The position numbers were made by a program, and so were the translations under genes. A stretch of 64,000 nucleotides of DNA from Aridibacter sp965216195 (lineage in GTDB: Bacteria > Acidobacteriota > Blastocatellia > Pyrinomonadales > Pyrinomonadaceae), in contig OZ244151.1 of the NCBI GenBank assembly GCA_965216195.1, positions 2,046,001-2,110,000 on the forward strand. The letters are read 5' to 3'. Below are positions 1 to 8,113 of this stretch, piece after piece. Every line of letters begins with the position of its first letter. Within the stretch, counting starts at the first letter, position 1. A model generated the notes under the pieces. That model was not told the origin of the DNA, ran no database searches, and saw only the letters and a list, made by a program, of their open reading frames with translations.

Positions 1-1274
1 GAAGGATCAAGACCAAATTCGATTAGATGTCTTCCCATCAAAAGCGGCTTGGGCGCCTCATTTTCCACCTTTAGCTCGCGCACCCTTTCGATAAACCATT
101 CCTGCGCCTCGGTGTCAAAGTGTTTCTCCTTCGGAATCCAAGGAGCATTTCTACCAAGAGAATCAGCTTTCGCAACGCGGTAAAGTAAATCGAGTTCGAC
201 CTTGCGAGCGAGACGTCGAAAGGCACCATCGCCAACTTTTTTCGCCTTGTAAAACATCCCGGGTTTTAAGTGGTGTCGAACTAACTCGATCACCTGGTTG
301 CGAACATCGTAGCCATCAAGGGTTTGAATATTCAGCGCGTTCAAAAAAGACTTTGTTGGCTCGATGCCAGCTTCGTCATGTCCCAGCGAACGTATTCGTC
401 CATCGACCAACTCAGTAGTAGCAGGCTTACCAAAATCGTGACACAAAGCTCCGAGCATTACAGCGACCTTCTTGGGATAATCCAAATCGCTAATCAGCTT
501 CCGGGCTTCGTCTACAACCAAAAGCGTGTGAACGTCGACATCACCCTCAGGATGCCACTCCTCCTCCTGCTTAACGCCTACGAGCGACTTTAACTCAGGA
601 AAGAGTTGATTGACCGCACCCAGATCATAAAGCCATTTGAGGCCCTTCGAGGGCTTTTCAGCGTTTAACAGTAGCTTTTCGATTTCGCCCCAGATTCTTT
701 CCGAAGGCAAATCACTTAAATCAATTTTCCTACACAATTCCGCGGTTTCATCGTCAATATCAAACTCAAGCCGCGCAGCAAATTGCGCCGCACGCAAAAC
801 GCGTAAACTGTCTTCGCCAAAAGTCTCCGGCGAGACCATTCGAAGAATCTTTTTTTCAATATCTCCGCGACCGTCGTAGCAATCGACCACCTCGCCGGTT
901 AAAACGTCTTTGAGAATAGCGTTTACGCTGAAATCCCTGCGTTTTGAAGCCTCTTCAAAAGACATAGCAGGGTCACCCTCAACCGTAAATCCCTGATGCC
1001 CCTTCGCCGTTTTTTTTTCCCGGCGCGGAAGCGAAACGTCCAAATCATGACCAACCTTATAAACTGTAAAAGCCTCACCAACGGCATTGACGCTGCCGGA
1101 ATCCGCGATGATCTCTTTTAACTTTTCAGGCTCAACGCCATAAACTTCAACGTCCCAATCCTTGGGCTCAATCCCCATTAATTCATCACGCACACAACCG
1201 CCAACAAGCATGGCACGTCCGCCGTTTGCCTGAATGGTTTTTGCGAGTTTTGTGATTTTTTTTTGAAGGGCCAT
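1..1274 (-). CDS. cca: CCA tRNA nucleotidyltransferase with HD domain (partial, 3' end outside window)
   Basis: The frame reads open from an ATG at 1274 to the window edge, so the C-terminus is missing; about 424 residues are visible. The N-terminus has the class II nucleotidyltransferase head: LVGGCVRDELMG followed by DWDVEVYG, which carries the catalytic Asp-x-Asp, then KRRDFSVNAI and an RVLRAAQFAAR helix, all typical of the CCA-adding/poly(A) polymerase family. The middle has an HD-phosphohydrolase signature (GALCHDFGKP) and a later VRHH. In the family this enzyme adds or repairs the 3'-CCA of tRNA in the cytoplasm, and the HD domain gives phosphatase or phosphodiesterase activity. It lies 141 bp downstream of glyS on the same strand, so two tRNA-related genes are adjacent. 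A poly(A) polymerase is the main alternative; the DWDVEVYG and HD combination fits a CCA enzyme better. Confidence 0.9.
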   Translation of the reverse strand, partial: MALQKKITKLAKTIQANGGRAMLVGGCVRDELMGIEPKDWDVEVYGVEPEKLKEIIADSGSVNAVGEAFTVYKVGHDLDVSLPRREKKTAKGHQGFTVEGDPAMSFEEASKRRDFSVNAILKDVLTGEVVDCYDGRGDIEKKILRMVSPETFGEDSLRVLRAAQFAARLEFDIDDETAELCRKIDLSDLPSERIWGEIEKLLLNAEKPSKGLKWLYDLGAVNQLFPELKSLVGVKQEEEWHPEGDVDVHTLLVVDEARKLISDLDYPKKVAVMLGALCHDFGKPATTELVDGRIRSLGHDEAGIEPTKSFLNALNIQTLDGYDVRNQVIELVRHHLKPGMFYKAKKVGDGAFRRLARKVELDLLYRVAKADSLGRNAPWIPKEKHFDTEAQEWFIERVRELKVENEAPKPLLMGRHLIEFGLDP

Positions 1275-1415
1275 TAATACAACAGTCTTACTAAGGCATA
1301 GGCCTGTCCGCGTCCGTAGCCGAAGGCGAAAGGATCTATAAACATTTACAATTTTTCGCTTCGCTTGCAGACGACTACATGGAAATCGCCGCTACAATAT
1401 CTTCGGGTTTTTAAA

Positions 1416-2810
1416 TCAATCCAAACGATCTTGCAAATACTCCGTTAGCTTATCCACATTAACGCGTTCCTGCTCCCAGGTGTCGCGATCACGCACGGTA
1501 ACACTATCGTCGTCAAGCGAATCGAAATCGACGGTTACACAAAACGGCGTACCGATTTCATCCTGCCGGGCATAGAGTTTTCCGATGCTGCCGGTGTCGT
1601 CGTAAACGGCTCTCATCGAACCCGACAAATCCTTTTTGATCTTTCGCGCTATCGTTACAATTTCTTCCTTGTTTTTCTTGAGCGGCAAAACAGCCACCTT
1701 GATCGGCGCCAAATCGTGCGAAAGCTCTAAAACAACACGCGTTCCCTTTTCGGTTTCCCTTTCCGTATACGCATCCATTAATACTGCGAGCAATGTACGA
1801 TTAACGCCTATCGCAGGCTCGACTACGTAAGGATAAAAACGTTTATTCGTGTAGGGATCGTGGTACGAAAGATCATCGGTTGAATCGGGATTTATGCGAT
1901 TTCCTTCGGCGTCGACCGCTTTCTTGGAATGTGCCTGAGTATCAAAATCGGTGCGATTCGCGATTCCCATCAATTCGTCCCACTGTTTTTCTTCGTCTTC
2001 CCGCTCAGGAAAATACCGATACATTACATCGACGGTCCTGACCGAATAATGGGCCAGTTCTTCATCAGGAACTTCATATAAATACAGGTTTTCCCTGGAA
2101 ATTCCCAAATCCGTCAGCCAATTCATATAATTTTCGACCCATTCATCGAGAAGTTCGGGAGCCTTTTCAGGATGACAAAAATACTCCATTTCCATTTGCT
2201 CAAATTCTCGCGTCCTAAGAATAAAATTACCGGGTGTAATTTCATTACGAAACGACTTACCAACCTGAGCAATTCCAAACGGAAGTTTGCGGCGAGTAGT
2301 ATTCAGAATATTTGCGAAGTTTATAAATATTCCCTGTGCCGTTTCTGGGCGCAAATACGCCATCGACTGATAATCCTCGTCATCCGCGACCGCACCCAAA
2401 CGTGTGCTGAGCATCGTTAAAAAAGGCCGCGGCTCAGTCAAATCACATTTGTCCGTTTCGCCCGGATGTTTTGAAGGTTTCAATTCGCATTGAGAATCTT
2501 CTAATTTGTCTGCGCGAAAGCGCTTTTTGCAATTTCGGCAATCGGTCAACATGTCGTTGAATGTCTCTTCGTGGCCGCAGTATTTCCAAACAAGACGATT
2601 CTGAATTATCGAAGAGTCGATGCCCTCAATGTCGTCGCGTTCGTGAACCATCCAGCGCCACCAATTTTGTTTGATGTTGTTGGCGAGTTCGACCCCCAAA
2701 GAGCCATAATCCCAGGCGCTCCCCAAGCCTCCATAAATGTCGGAAGCGGGAAAAACAAAGCCTCGACGCTTTGATAGATTTACAATTGTTTCGATATTTG
2801 GTGCGCTCAT
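1416..2810 (-). CDS. glyS: Glycyl-tRNA synthetase, dimeric class II type
   Basis: 464 residues from the ATG at 2810, starting MSAPNIETIVNLSKRRGFVF. A longer frame to 2873 exists, but those codons run through a heptamer-like repeat (NHES), so I reject it. Class II motifs are visible: GGLGSAWDYG near the N-terminus, RPETAQGIF, FRNEITPG and the motif-3 region GVNRTLLAVL, with a C-terminal anticodon-binding domain (VAVLPLKKNK). A Cys cluster (CGHEE, CRNCKKRF) sits in the insertion, as in the eukaryote/archaea-like alpha2 enzyme. It charges tRNA-Gly with glycine. This is the single-chain form, not the alpha2beta2 GlyQ/GlyS form of E. coli. It lies downstream of the PEGA protein but behind a strong terminator, so it probably has its own promoter in 2811-2964. 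Confidence 0.95.
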   Translation of the reverse strand: MSAPNIETIVNLSKRRGFVFPASDIYGGLGSAWDYGSLGVELANNIKQNWWRWMVHERDDIEGIDSSIIQNRLVWKYCGHEETFNDMLTDCRNCKKRFRADKLEDSQCELKPSKHPGETDKCDLTEPRPFLTMLSTRLGAVADDEDYQSMAYLRPETAQGIFINFANILNTTRRKLPFGIAQVGKSFRNEITPGNFILRTREFEQMEMEYFCHPEKAPELLDEWVENYMNWLTDLGISRENLYLYEVPDEELAHYSVRTVDVMYRYFPEREDEEKQWDELMGIANRTDFDTQAHSKKAVDAEGNRINPDSTDDLSYHDPYTNKRFYPYVVEPAIGVNRTLLAVLMDAYTERETEKGTRVVLELSHDLAPIKVAVLPLKKNKEEIVTIARKIKKDLSGSMRAVYDDTGSIGKLYARQDEIGTPFCVTVDFDSLDDDSVTVRDRDTWEQERVNVDKLTEYLQDRLD

Positions 2811-2964
2811 AATGTCTGTACAACGTGATTCGTGATTCGTGATATCGGGTAGTAATTCACTTTTCAAAAGCAATTATTCTAACATTTACTTTACTTTCTT
2901 GACTACGGAGGGTCATTTACCTTTTTGCGGCTTTACGAACTACGAATCACGTATCGCGCCCCCC

Positions 2965-2995
2965 AACAAAAAAAGGACGACCGAAGCCGTCCTTT
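2965..2995 (-). terminator. Rho-independent terminator with UUCG loop
   Basis: On the minus strand the sequence reads AAAGGACGGC, UUCG, GUCGUCCUUU, followed by further Ts (7 in all). Eight perfect pairs plus a G-U wobble close a C(UUCG)G tetraloop. The hairpin lies just after the stop of the PEGA/OmpA-like gene (3019) and so ends that transcription unit ahead of glyS. Confidence 0.9.
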
Positions 2996-3018
2996 GGGGT
3001 TAGAATTAAATTTCCAAA

Positions 3019-3987
3019 CTAGTCATTCGGAACCGGAATCTTAGCACCCGGAGGAACAAGCCACATTTGATACGTCGTGGTCGGACGCGTTCCGCCTTGT
3101 ACGATTGTAAGTCTGCTAGGATCTACCCCGCGTTCCTTAACCAAATAGTCTAAGGCCATTCGGGAAAGCTTCTCCGGAGTTCGACTCTGGCTTCTACGAT
3201 CTGTTCCGCGATACATAATTATGTATCCCTGATAGCTCGGATTGTTTTGCAATTCGACCGCCAATCCATCAAGTCGAGCCTTGTCGTCGTCGTTTGAAAT
3301 AGTTGGAAACTCGTCAAACAGCACAGACTCAGGAATTTCAGTAACGATCTTTTCAACTACCGTCGAGCCAACAACTCTTTGGCGACAGCTAGCGTCATAA
3401 ACGCCGTCGGTAACCTCAAGCTCCGCGGTTACTGTTTGTCCGCCGAGACCGGTTGTATCAACCGTAATTGCACTCGTTCCGAGTCCGCTCGTAATTCGCG
3501 CATTCGAGGGGGTAACTCTCCAGAGGTAGTTGAGGGCAGCCGTTCCGCCTGTAACTGCATTAATAGTCGCAAAAGTGATCAAGTCCCCGTCCCTGACAAC
3601 ATCAGGATTCGTGACACTAATGTCATATGGGCAATTCTTGGTAATTACCTTCTCGACAAAGTTCAAACAAATACAATTCTTAACGTTTTTCACAACGTTA
3701 ATCTCTTTTGAAAATGTCTTTCCGTTTGGTCCTTCTACTTCAACCAGGTGAACACCCGGTGTAAGGTAATACTCAGCGCCTTCTGTCGTGCCGCTCATTC
3801 CCACAACCTGTCCGTCAACCTTTACGGTCATCGCTTTCGGAGTAGATTTAATCGAAAGGATCCCGGTGTTTTTTGGGCGCTTTTGTTTCTTTTTCTTTTT
3901 GTCATCGCCGCCAGCGAAAGCTGTGGTAAGCCCTAAGGTCAACATCAGACCTAGAACGACAAAGATTCTGAATCTTGAATTTTGCAT
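3019..3987 (-). CDS. Secreted PEGA-domain protein with Ig-like middle and OmpA-like C-terminus
   Basis: 322 residues from the ATG at 3987 (MQNSRFRIFV), which has an AGAGG Shine-Dalgarno about 10 nt upstream; the longer frame to 4059 is rejected. Residues 1-26 form a signal peptide ending near AFAGG, followed by a poly-Lys stretch. Residues 40-100 look like a PEGA domain (GILSIKSTPK, VKVDGQVVG, YYLTPGVHLVEVEG). A PKD/Ig-like beta region follows (YLWRVTPSNARITSG). The last 110 residues resemble a degenerate OmpA/peptidoglycan-binding domain (LDGLAVELQNNPSYQGYI, EKLSRMALDYLVKERGVDPSRL). It is probably a periplasmic or envelope structural protein; no enzymatic residues were recognised. It lies 80 bp downstream of the PEP-CTERM gene in the same orientation and ends at a strong terminator. 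Confidence 0.75.
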   Translation of the reverse strand: MQNSRFRIFVVLGLMLTLGLTTAFAGGDDKKKKKQKRPKNTGILSIKSTPKAMTVKVDGQVVGMSGTTEGAEYYLTPGVHLVEVEGPNGKTFSKEINVVKNVKNCICLNFVEKVITKNCPYDISVTNPDVVRDGDLITFATINAVTGGTAALNYLWRVTPSNARITSGLGTSAITVDTTGLGGQTVTAELEVTDGVYDASCRQRVVGSTVVEKIVTEIPESVLFDEFPTISNDDDKARLDGLAVELQNNPSYQGYIIMYRGTDRRSQSRTPEKLSRMALDYLVKERGVDPSRLTIVQGGTRPTTTYQMWLVPPGAKIPVPND

Positions 3988-4067
3988 TATTTCTAACCTC
4001 TTAATCTCGAGCTGTGCTCGATTGATTGATCCGAGAGCCGCACGAGCGACTCTCTTCAATTAAAGTC

Positions 4068-4778
4068 CTATTCTTCGCCTTCTTCCTCTTCTTCACGTCG
4101 GCCGAATCTCTTTCGAGCTGCCAAACCAACTCCAGCGAGTCCTGTACCAAACAACAGTATCGTCATCGGCTCAGGTATCGGCTCTGTCGGAGGCGTCGGC
4201 GTCATCGTCGGCGTTTCCGTCGGAGTCATCGTCGGGGTCATCGTTGGAGTCATCGTCGGGGTCATCGTTGGCGTCATCGTCGGAGTCATGGTTGGCGTCA
4301 TCGTAGGCGTCATCGTCGGGGTCATCGTTGGCGTCATCGTTACCGTCGGTGTCGGCGTTGGGTCATCATCATCGTCCGGAATGAGGAACAAGAATGGAAC
4401 CGCGCCTAAACCTAACAGAGCCCAGTAAGGAGAAATTCCTCCGCCAACCGGCTGATCACATTCACAATCCTGCTCTTCGATGATGTCAACAACGGTTTCC
4501 CGAATTACTCGGTCATCTTGCCTGACAACTTCCGTTGCTACTTTATCCTTATCATCGCCTTCGCCATCTCCATCATCGGCCGTTGTTGTCACAACCGGGT
4601 CATTGGCCAATTGCAGACGAGTATAGCTCGATGAAACAGCTTTCCCCGGTTGAGCATTAACAATTTGCGTTACCTGATTGAATCTTACAGGTGCTGCCGC
4701 TGTCGAGCTTGTTATCGTAAACAAGACCGAGAAAACGCTGACCGCCGAAAGGACAAATCTTAAATTCTTCTTAATCAT
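4068..4778 (-). CDS. PEP-CTERM sorting-domain protein with MTPT-repeat linker
   Basis: 236 residues from the ATG at 4778 (MIKKNLRFVLSAVSVF). The order is: signal peptide (about 1-30), a short acidic domain (DDGDGEGDDKDK, EEQDCECDQP), a hydrophobic stretch (PYWALLGLGAVPFLFLIP), a DDDDD run, an extended Thr-Pro-rich linker of repeated MTPT, then the sorting signal PEPMTILLFGTGLAGVGLAA plus the basic cluster RKRFGRR. The tripartite PEP motif, hydrophobic helix and Arg cluster match the PEP-CTERM signal processed by exosortase. It is unusual in having two hydrophobic segments and an acidic tail (EEEEEGEE) after the basic cluster, where most family members stop. No exosortase gene is in this window. 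The protein is probably exported and anchored in or released from the envelope or matrix; its function is unknown. Confidence 0.8.
   Translation of the reverse strand: MIKKNLRFVLSAVSVFSVLFTITSSTAAAPVRFNQVTQIVNAQPGKAVSSSYTRLQLANDPVVTTTADDGDGEGDDKDKVATEVVRQDDRVIRETVVDIIEEQDCECDQPVGGGISPYWALLGLGAVPFLFLIPDDDDDPTPTPTVTMTPTMTPTMTPTMTPTMTPTMTPTMTPTMTPTMTPTMTPTETPTMTPTPPTEPIPEPMTILLFGTGLAGVGLAARKRFGRREEEEEGEE
4201..4340. repeat. 12-bp tandem repeat coding the MTPT linker
   Basis: About eleven degenerate copies of GTCATCGTCGGG (plus strand), encoding Met-Thr-Pro-Thr in the PEP-CTERM protein. Synonymous variation between units (TCGTTGG, TCGTCGG, TCGTAGG) shows they are not all newly copied. Copy number may vary between strains. 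Confidence 0.85.
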
Positions 4779-5284
4779 TTTTATATTCCTAGCTAACTTT
4801 TTGCGTGTTTTTAAACTTCCGCAACCACTAAGTTTTGCAAAAAACTCGTGATTAAATAAGATTTTGGAGGGCTGGTATTGGTAGAATATAACAAAAACTG
4901 TGGAAAAAATCCACATTTCAACCAACTTTTTCCAGCAGGTGATCTCACTCAATCTATTATGCTAGTGGTTCAGTGCTAAAATAGACGCAATAACCGTCGA
5001 TTTCCACAAAAAACTTACTTTTTTTTCAAAAAATCTTATGAAAGAGCTTTGGCACTCCTAAGTTGCTCATTTTCACGTAGTTAACACACGGTTAAAAGCC
5101 ACGGATTTCCAGTGTTTTTGTCAAAAAAGGAGGTTTTTAAATTGAGCTCGATGAATCCGGATTGTTTAAGCCAAAATCCGGCCGTATTCGCCGGTATTCT
5201 CAATGAAAAAAATCGGGCAAATCTCTGGAATCAGTCGATTAATTCCGAAATTCGCCCGAATTATTGCACTTTATACGAAAACTA
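4779..5284. other. Non-coding gap between pnp and the PEP-CTERM gene
   Basis: 506 bp with no convincing gene. The short frames seen here (for example 5112-5387 on the plus strand) lack a ribosome binding site or any family features. The part next to pnp holds its terminator (5206-5260). The AT-rich 4780-5100 stretch is the likely promoter and leader of the PEP-CTERM gene, but no clear -35/-10 pair was identified. Confidence 0.5.
5206..5260 (-). terminator. Rho-independent terminator of pnp
   Basis: The minus strand reads CGGGCGAAT, then an inner interrupted stem (GGAAT/ATTCC), then ATTTGCCCG followed by ATTTTTTTC. The outer arms pair over about nine positions and end in a T-run, 25 nt after the pnp stop codon. 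Confidence 0.8.
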
Positions 5285-7408
5285 TTACTTTCCGCTCGCT
5301 TGCGCTTTTTCGTCCTGCAAAACGGCTTTTCGCGAGAGCTTTATCTTATTTCCTTCCTTACCGATGCATTTCACCATGATTTGCTGACCTTCCTTAAGTT
5401 CGTCGCGAACGTCGCGAATTCTTCTTTCAGAGATCTCAGAGATATGCAGAAGACCATCTAAACCGGGGATGATTTCAACGAATGCACCAAAATCGACAAT
5501 TCTCGAAACCGTACCAAGATAGGTTTTACCTACTTCAGCTTCCGCAGTTATGTTCTTAATACGTTCTAACGCGGCATCCGCGGCTTCACCATCCGGCGTG
5601 GCGATGTTTACGGTTCCATCATCCTCGATATCAATCTTCGCACCCGTCTCCTCAGTTATCGAGCGAATCATTTTTCCGCCCGGACCGATAATATCTCGAA
5701 TCTTATCGGGATGTACTTTGATTGTGATAATACGAGGAGCGAAAGTAGAAACGTCTTCGCGCGGCTTAGCAAGTGCCTGGGACATGATCTCCAGTATATG
5801 AATCCTGCCCTTTCTGGCCTGCTCTAGAGCTTCAACCAAAATCTGGGCGTTTATGCCGGCAACCTTGATATCCATTTGAAGAGCGGTAATTCCTTCAGCC
5901 GTTCCCGTTACCTTGAAATCCATATCTCCGTAGTGATCTTCCGCCCCAGCTATATCGGAAAGAATCGCATAACGGTTTTCCTCAAGCACTAACCCCATCG
6001 CAATCCCGGCCACCGGGCTCTTCATCGGAGCGCCAGCATCCATTAGTGAAAGACATCCGCCGCATACCGACGCCATTGAAGACGAACCGTTTGATTCCGT
6101 GATATCCGAAACAACGCGCATCGTATAAGGAAAATCTTCCTCATCCGGAAGAAGCGGCTCAAGCGCTCGTCGCGCAAGGTTCCCGTGTCCGATTTCCCTT
6201 CGGCTCGTACCGCCAAAACGACCGGCTTCGCCAACCGAATACGGCGGGAAATTATAGTGCAGCATAAAACGCCTTTTCACTTCACCGGTTTCAAGATCGT
6301 CCGTAAACTGCTCGTCCTGTTTCGTTCCAAGTGTTGTTGTCGCAATCGATTGGGTTTCTCCTCGCGTAAATAATGCCGAACCATGCACCCTTGGAAGCCA
6401 ACCAACTTCGCACGAAATCGCTCGGATCTCGCTAAATTTACGTCCGTCTGTTCGACGACGGTTGTTGAGGATGTCCTCTCGGAAAACCTTTTCTTTCAGT
6501 TTTCCGAAGGCCTTACCAGCCATCGCGCGCTTTTCGTCTTCCTCTTCAGGAAAACTCTCAACCACCTCAGTCTTTAGCGCATCGACTGCTGCGTAGCTTT
6601 CGAGCTTATCTTTACCACCCGTAGTATCGAGGGCCGCACGCATTTTCTCGGTAAAATCTTTTTCGACCTGACCGAAAATCTGTTCGTCTATACCTTCAAC
6701 GTCATAAGTTCGTTTTTCTATATCGAGAGCTTTGAAAAGCTCTTTCTGCCACAAACAAAGGCGCTTAATCTCCTTATGGGCAAGCATCATCGCCTCTACC
6801 ATAACGTTTTCAGTAACTTCGTTGGCTTCAGCTTCAACCATCACGATCGCCTCTTCCGTACCCGCAACGATCAGATTCAGTTCGGATTCTCGCCTTTCGT
6901 CATAGGTCGGGTTAACGAGATATTTCCCGTCAATTAAACCGATTCTGACACCGGCAATTGGGTTGTAAAACGGAATATCAGAAAGATATAGCGCACACGA
7001 TGCACCCGTTATCGCAATTACGTCCGGATCGTTTTCCGCGTCGGCAGAAATTACTGTTCCGACAATTTGCGTTTCGTTTCTATAACCTTCTGGAAACAAA
7101 GGCCTTACGGGGCGGTCAATTAAACGGCAGGTTAAAACTTCTTTTTCATTCGGTCTGCCTTCACGCCTAAAGTAATTTCCCGGAATACGCCCGGCGGAAT
7201 AGCTTGATTCTCTGTATTCAACTGTGAGGGGAAAGAAATTTAATCCTTCCCTCGGGGAAGTATCGCTTACTGCCGTAACCAGCAGCATCGTGTCCCCATA
7301 ACTAATAACGACTGAACCATCAGCCTGTTTTGCCACCTTGCCTGTTTCAACGGTTAATTCTTTACCGCCAAGCTTAATCGCTTCTTTCAAATATTTTTTC
7401 TTTGACAT
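5285..7408 (-). CDS. pnp: Polyribonucleotide nucleotidyltransferase (PNPase)
   Basis: 707 residues, the normal full length. Two RNase PH domains are visible: the N-terminal one with YRESSYSAGRIPGNYFRREG and RPLFPEGY, the C-terminal one with GETQSIATTTLGT and TESNGSSSMASVCGG, where the phosphate-binding SSS lies. An alpha-helical linker separates them. The KH domain has IIGPGGKMI (GxxG), and the S1 domain has DFGAFVEIIPGLDGLLHISE. The enzyme degrades RNA 3' to 5' using phosphate, usually as a trimer and often in a degradosome. It follows rpsO, the arrangement common across bacteria, with a hairpin just ahead of its start (7424-7465). In E. coli pnp autoregulates through its leader; that hairpin is the obvious candidate here. 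Confidence 0.97.
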   Translation of the reverse strand: MSKKKYLKEAIKLGGKELTVETGKVAKQADGSVVISYGDTMLLVTAVSDTSPREGLNFFPLTVEYRESSYSAGRIPGNYFRREGRPNEKEVLTCRLIDRPVRPLFPEGYRNETQIVGTVISADAENDPDVIAITGASCALYLSDIPFYNPIAGVRIGLIDGKYLVNPTYDERRESELNLIVAGTEEAIVMVEAEANEVTENVMVEAMMLAHKEIKRLCLWQKELFKALDIEKRTYDVEGIDEQIFGQVEKDFTEKMRAALDTTGGKDKLESYAAVDALKTEVVESFPEEEDEKRAMAGKAFGKLKEKVFREDILNNRRRTDGRKFSEIRAISCEVGWLPRVHGSALFTRGETQSIATTTLGTKQDEQFTDDLETGEVKRRFMLHYNFPPYSVGEAGRFGGTSRREIGHGNLARRALEPLLPDEEDFPYTMRVVSDITESNGSSSMASVCGGCLSLMDAGAPMKSPVAGIAMGLVLEENRYAILSDIAGAEDHYGDMDFKVTGTAEGITALQMDIKVAGINAQILVEALEQARKGRIHILEIMSQALAKPREDVSTFAPRIITIKVHPDKIRDIIGPGGKMIRSITEETGAKIDIEDDGTVNIATPDGEAADAALERIKNITAEAEVGKTYLGTVSRIVDFGAFVEIIPGLDGLLHISEISERRIRDVRDELKEGQQIMVKCIGKEGNKIKLSRKAVLQDEKAQASGK

Positions 7409-7735
7409 TATTTATCCTCTAACAAAAAAACGACGGTAAGCTCACTCGTGATGCTTACGGTCGTCTTACATTTCTTTTCTTGTGATTCTCATTGATTTAC
7501 AACTTATTCGCTGTCACGTTCAGCAGCTGCAATCAAAGTCTTCGAGAGAATCCATTAAACTTTTTGACTCGAAGAAGTCGAATTCTTTTGAAAATGTAAA
7601 ATGCGAAGTGGAAATTCAATCTTCAAAACTGCAGTCTGTCGCCGATATGACTCAATCAAACAAGCCAATTTCTCAATACGGTAAATCCTACAGTATCAAT
7701 AATTTCCCCTTCTCCATTTTCAATCTTTCACTTAC
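7409..7735. other. rpsO-pnp intergenic region
   Basis: 327 bp between rpsO and pnp. It holds a long stem-loop next to pnp (7424-7465) and otherwise AT-rich sequence. The plus-strand frame across it (7482-7802) runs into rpsO antisense and shows no family features, so I do not call a gene. A pnp promoter could lie in 7500-7700; none was identified with confidence. Confidence 0.5.
7424..7465 (-). terminator. Stem-loop with T-run between rpsO and pnp (terminator or attenuator)
   Basis: The minus strand reads ACGACCGTAAGC, an 11-nt loop, then GCTTACCGTCGT and a run of Ts. Eleven of twelve positions pair, with one C-C mismatch. It lies 15 nt upstream of the pnp ATG. It may end rpsO transcripts or act as a processing/attenuation site in the pnp leader, as known for the rpsO-pnp region of enterobacteria. 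Confidence 0.75.
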
Positions 7736-8005
7736 CTATCTTCTCAATTTGAGCTTCTTGATAATCGCGTGGTATTCACTGATGTTCTTACGTTTCAAAT
7801 AATCAAGAAGTTTCCTTCTACGGGCGACCATTTTTAATAGCCCCCTTCTTGAGTGATTGTCTTTTTTGTGTACCTTAAAATGCTCCGTAAGTTCATTTAT
7901 CCGCTGTGTAAGGAGCGCAATCTGCACCTGTGACGATCCCGTATCGGAATCGTGTGTCCTAAAATCACCAACTACTTTTTCTTTTACTTCTTTTGCTGTA
8001 GGCAT
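7736..8005 (-). CDS. rpsO: 30S ribosomal protein S15
   Basis: 89 residues, standard length. It has the S15 core DTGSSQVQIALLTQRINELT, followed by HKKDNHSRRGLLKMVARRRK and LLDYLKRKN. It binds 16S rRNA in the central domain of the 30S platform early in assembly. It is followed by pnp on the same strand, the conserved rpsO-pnp pair, and lies about 108 bp downstream of accC. The E. coli protein represses its own translation; no equivalent pseudoknot was worked out here. Confidence 0.97.
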   Translation of the reverse strand: MPTAKEVKEKVVGDFRTHDSDTGSSQVQIALLTQRINELTEHFKVHKKDNHSRRGLLKMVARRRKLLDYLKRKNISEYHAIIKKLKLRR

Positions 8006-8113
8006 AACTACTAAAAAATGATCTCCTCCTTTATCGCAGTAAGTCCGCTGTTAAAACAACGACAACCGCAAAAAATTAATTATTAAAATGGTAAACGACG
8101 GGTGGTCGGTTGA

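Noticed and set aside
4026..4409. Plus-strand frame rich in Arg-His repeats (127 aa)
   Set aside because: It is the antisense reading of the MTPT-coding repeat in the PEP-CTERM gene, with no ribosome binding site.
5112..5387. 91-residue plus-strand frame near the pnp terminator
   Set aside because: Crosses the pnp terminator and the end of pnp; no supporting features.
7482..7802. 106-residue plus-strand frame between rpsO and pnp
   Set aside because: Runs antisense into rpsO; hydrophobic stretch only, no start signal.
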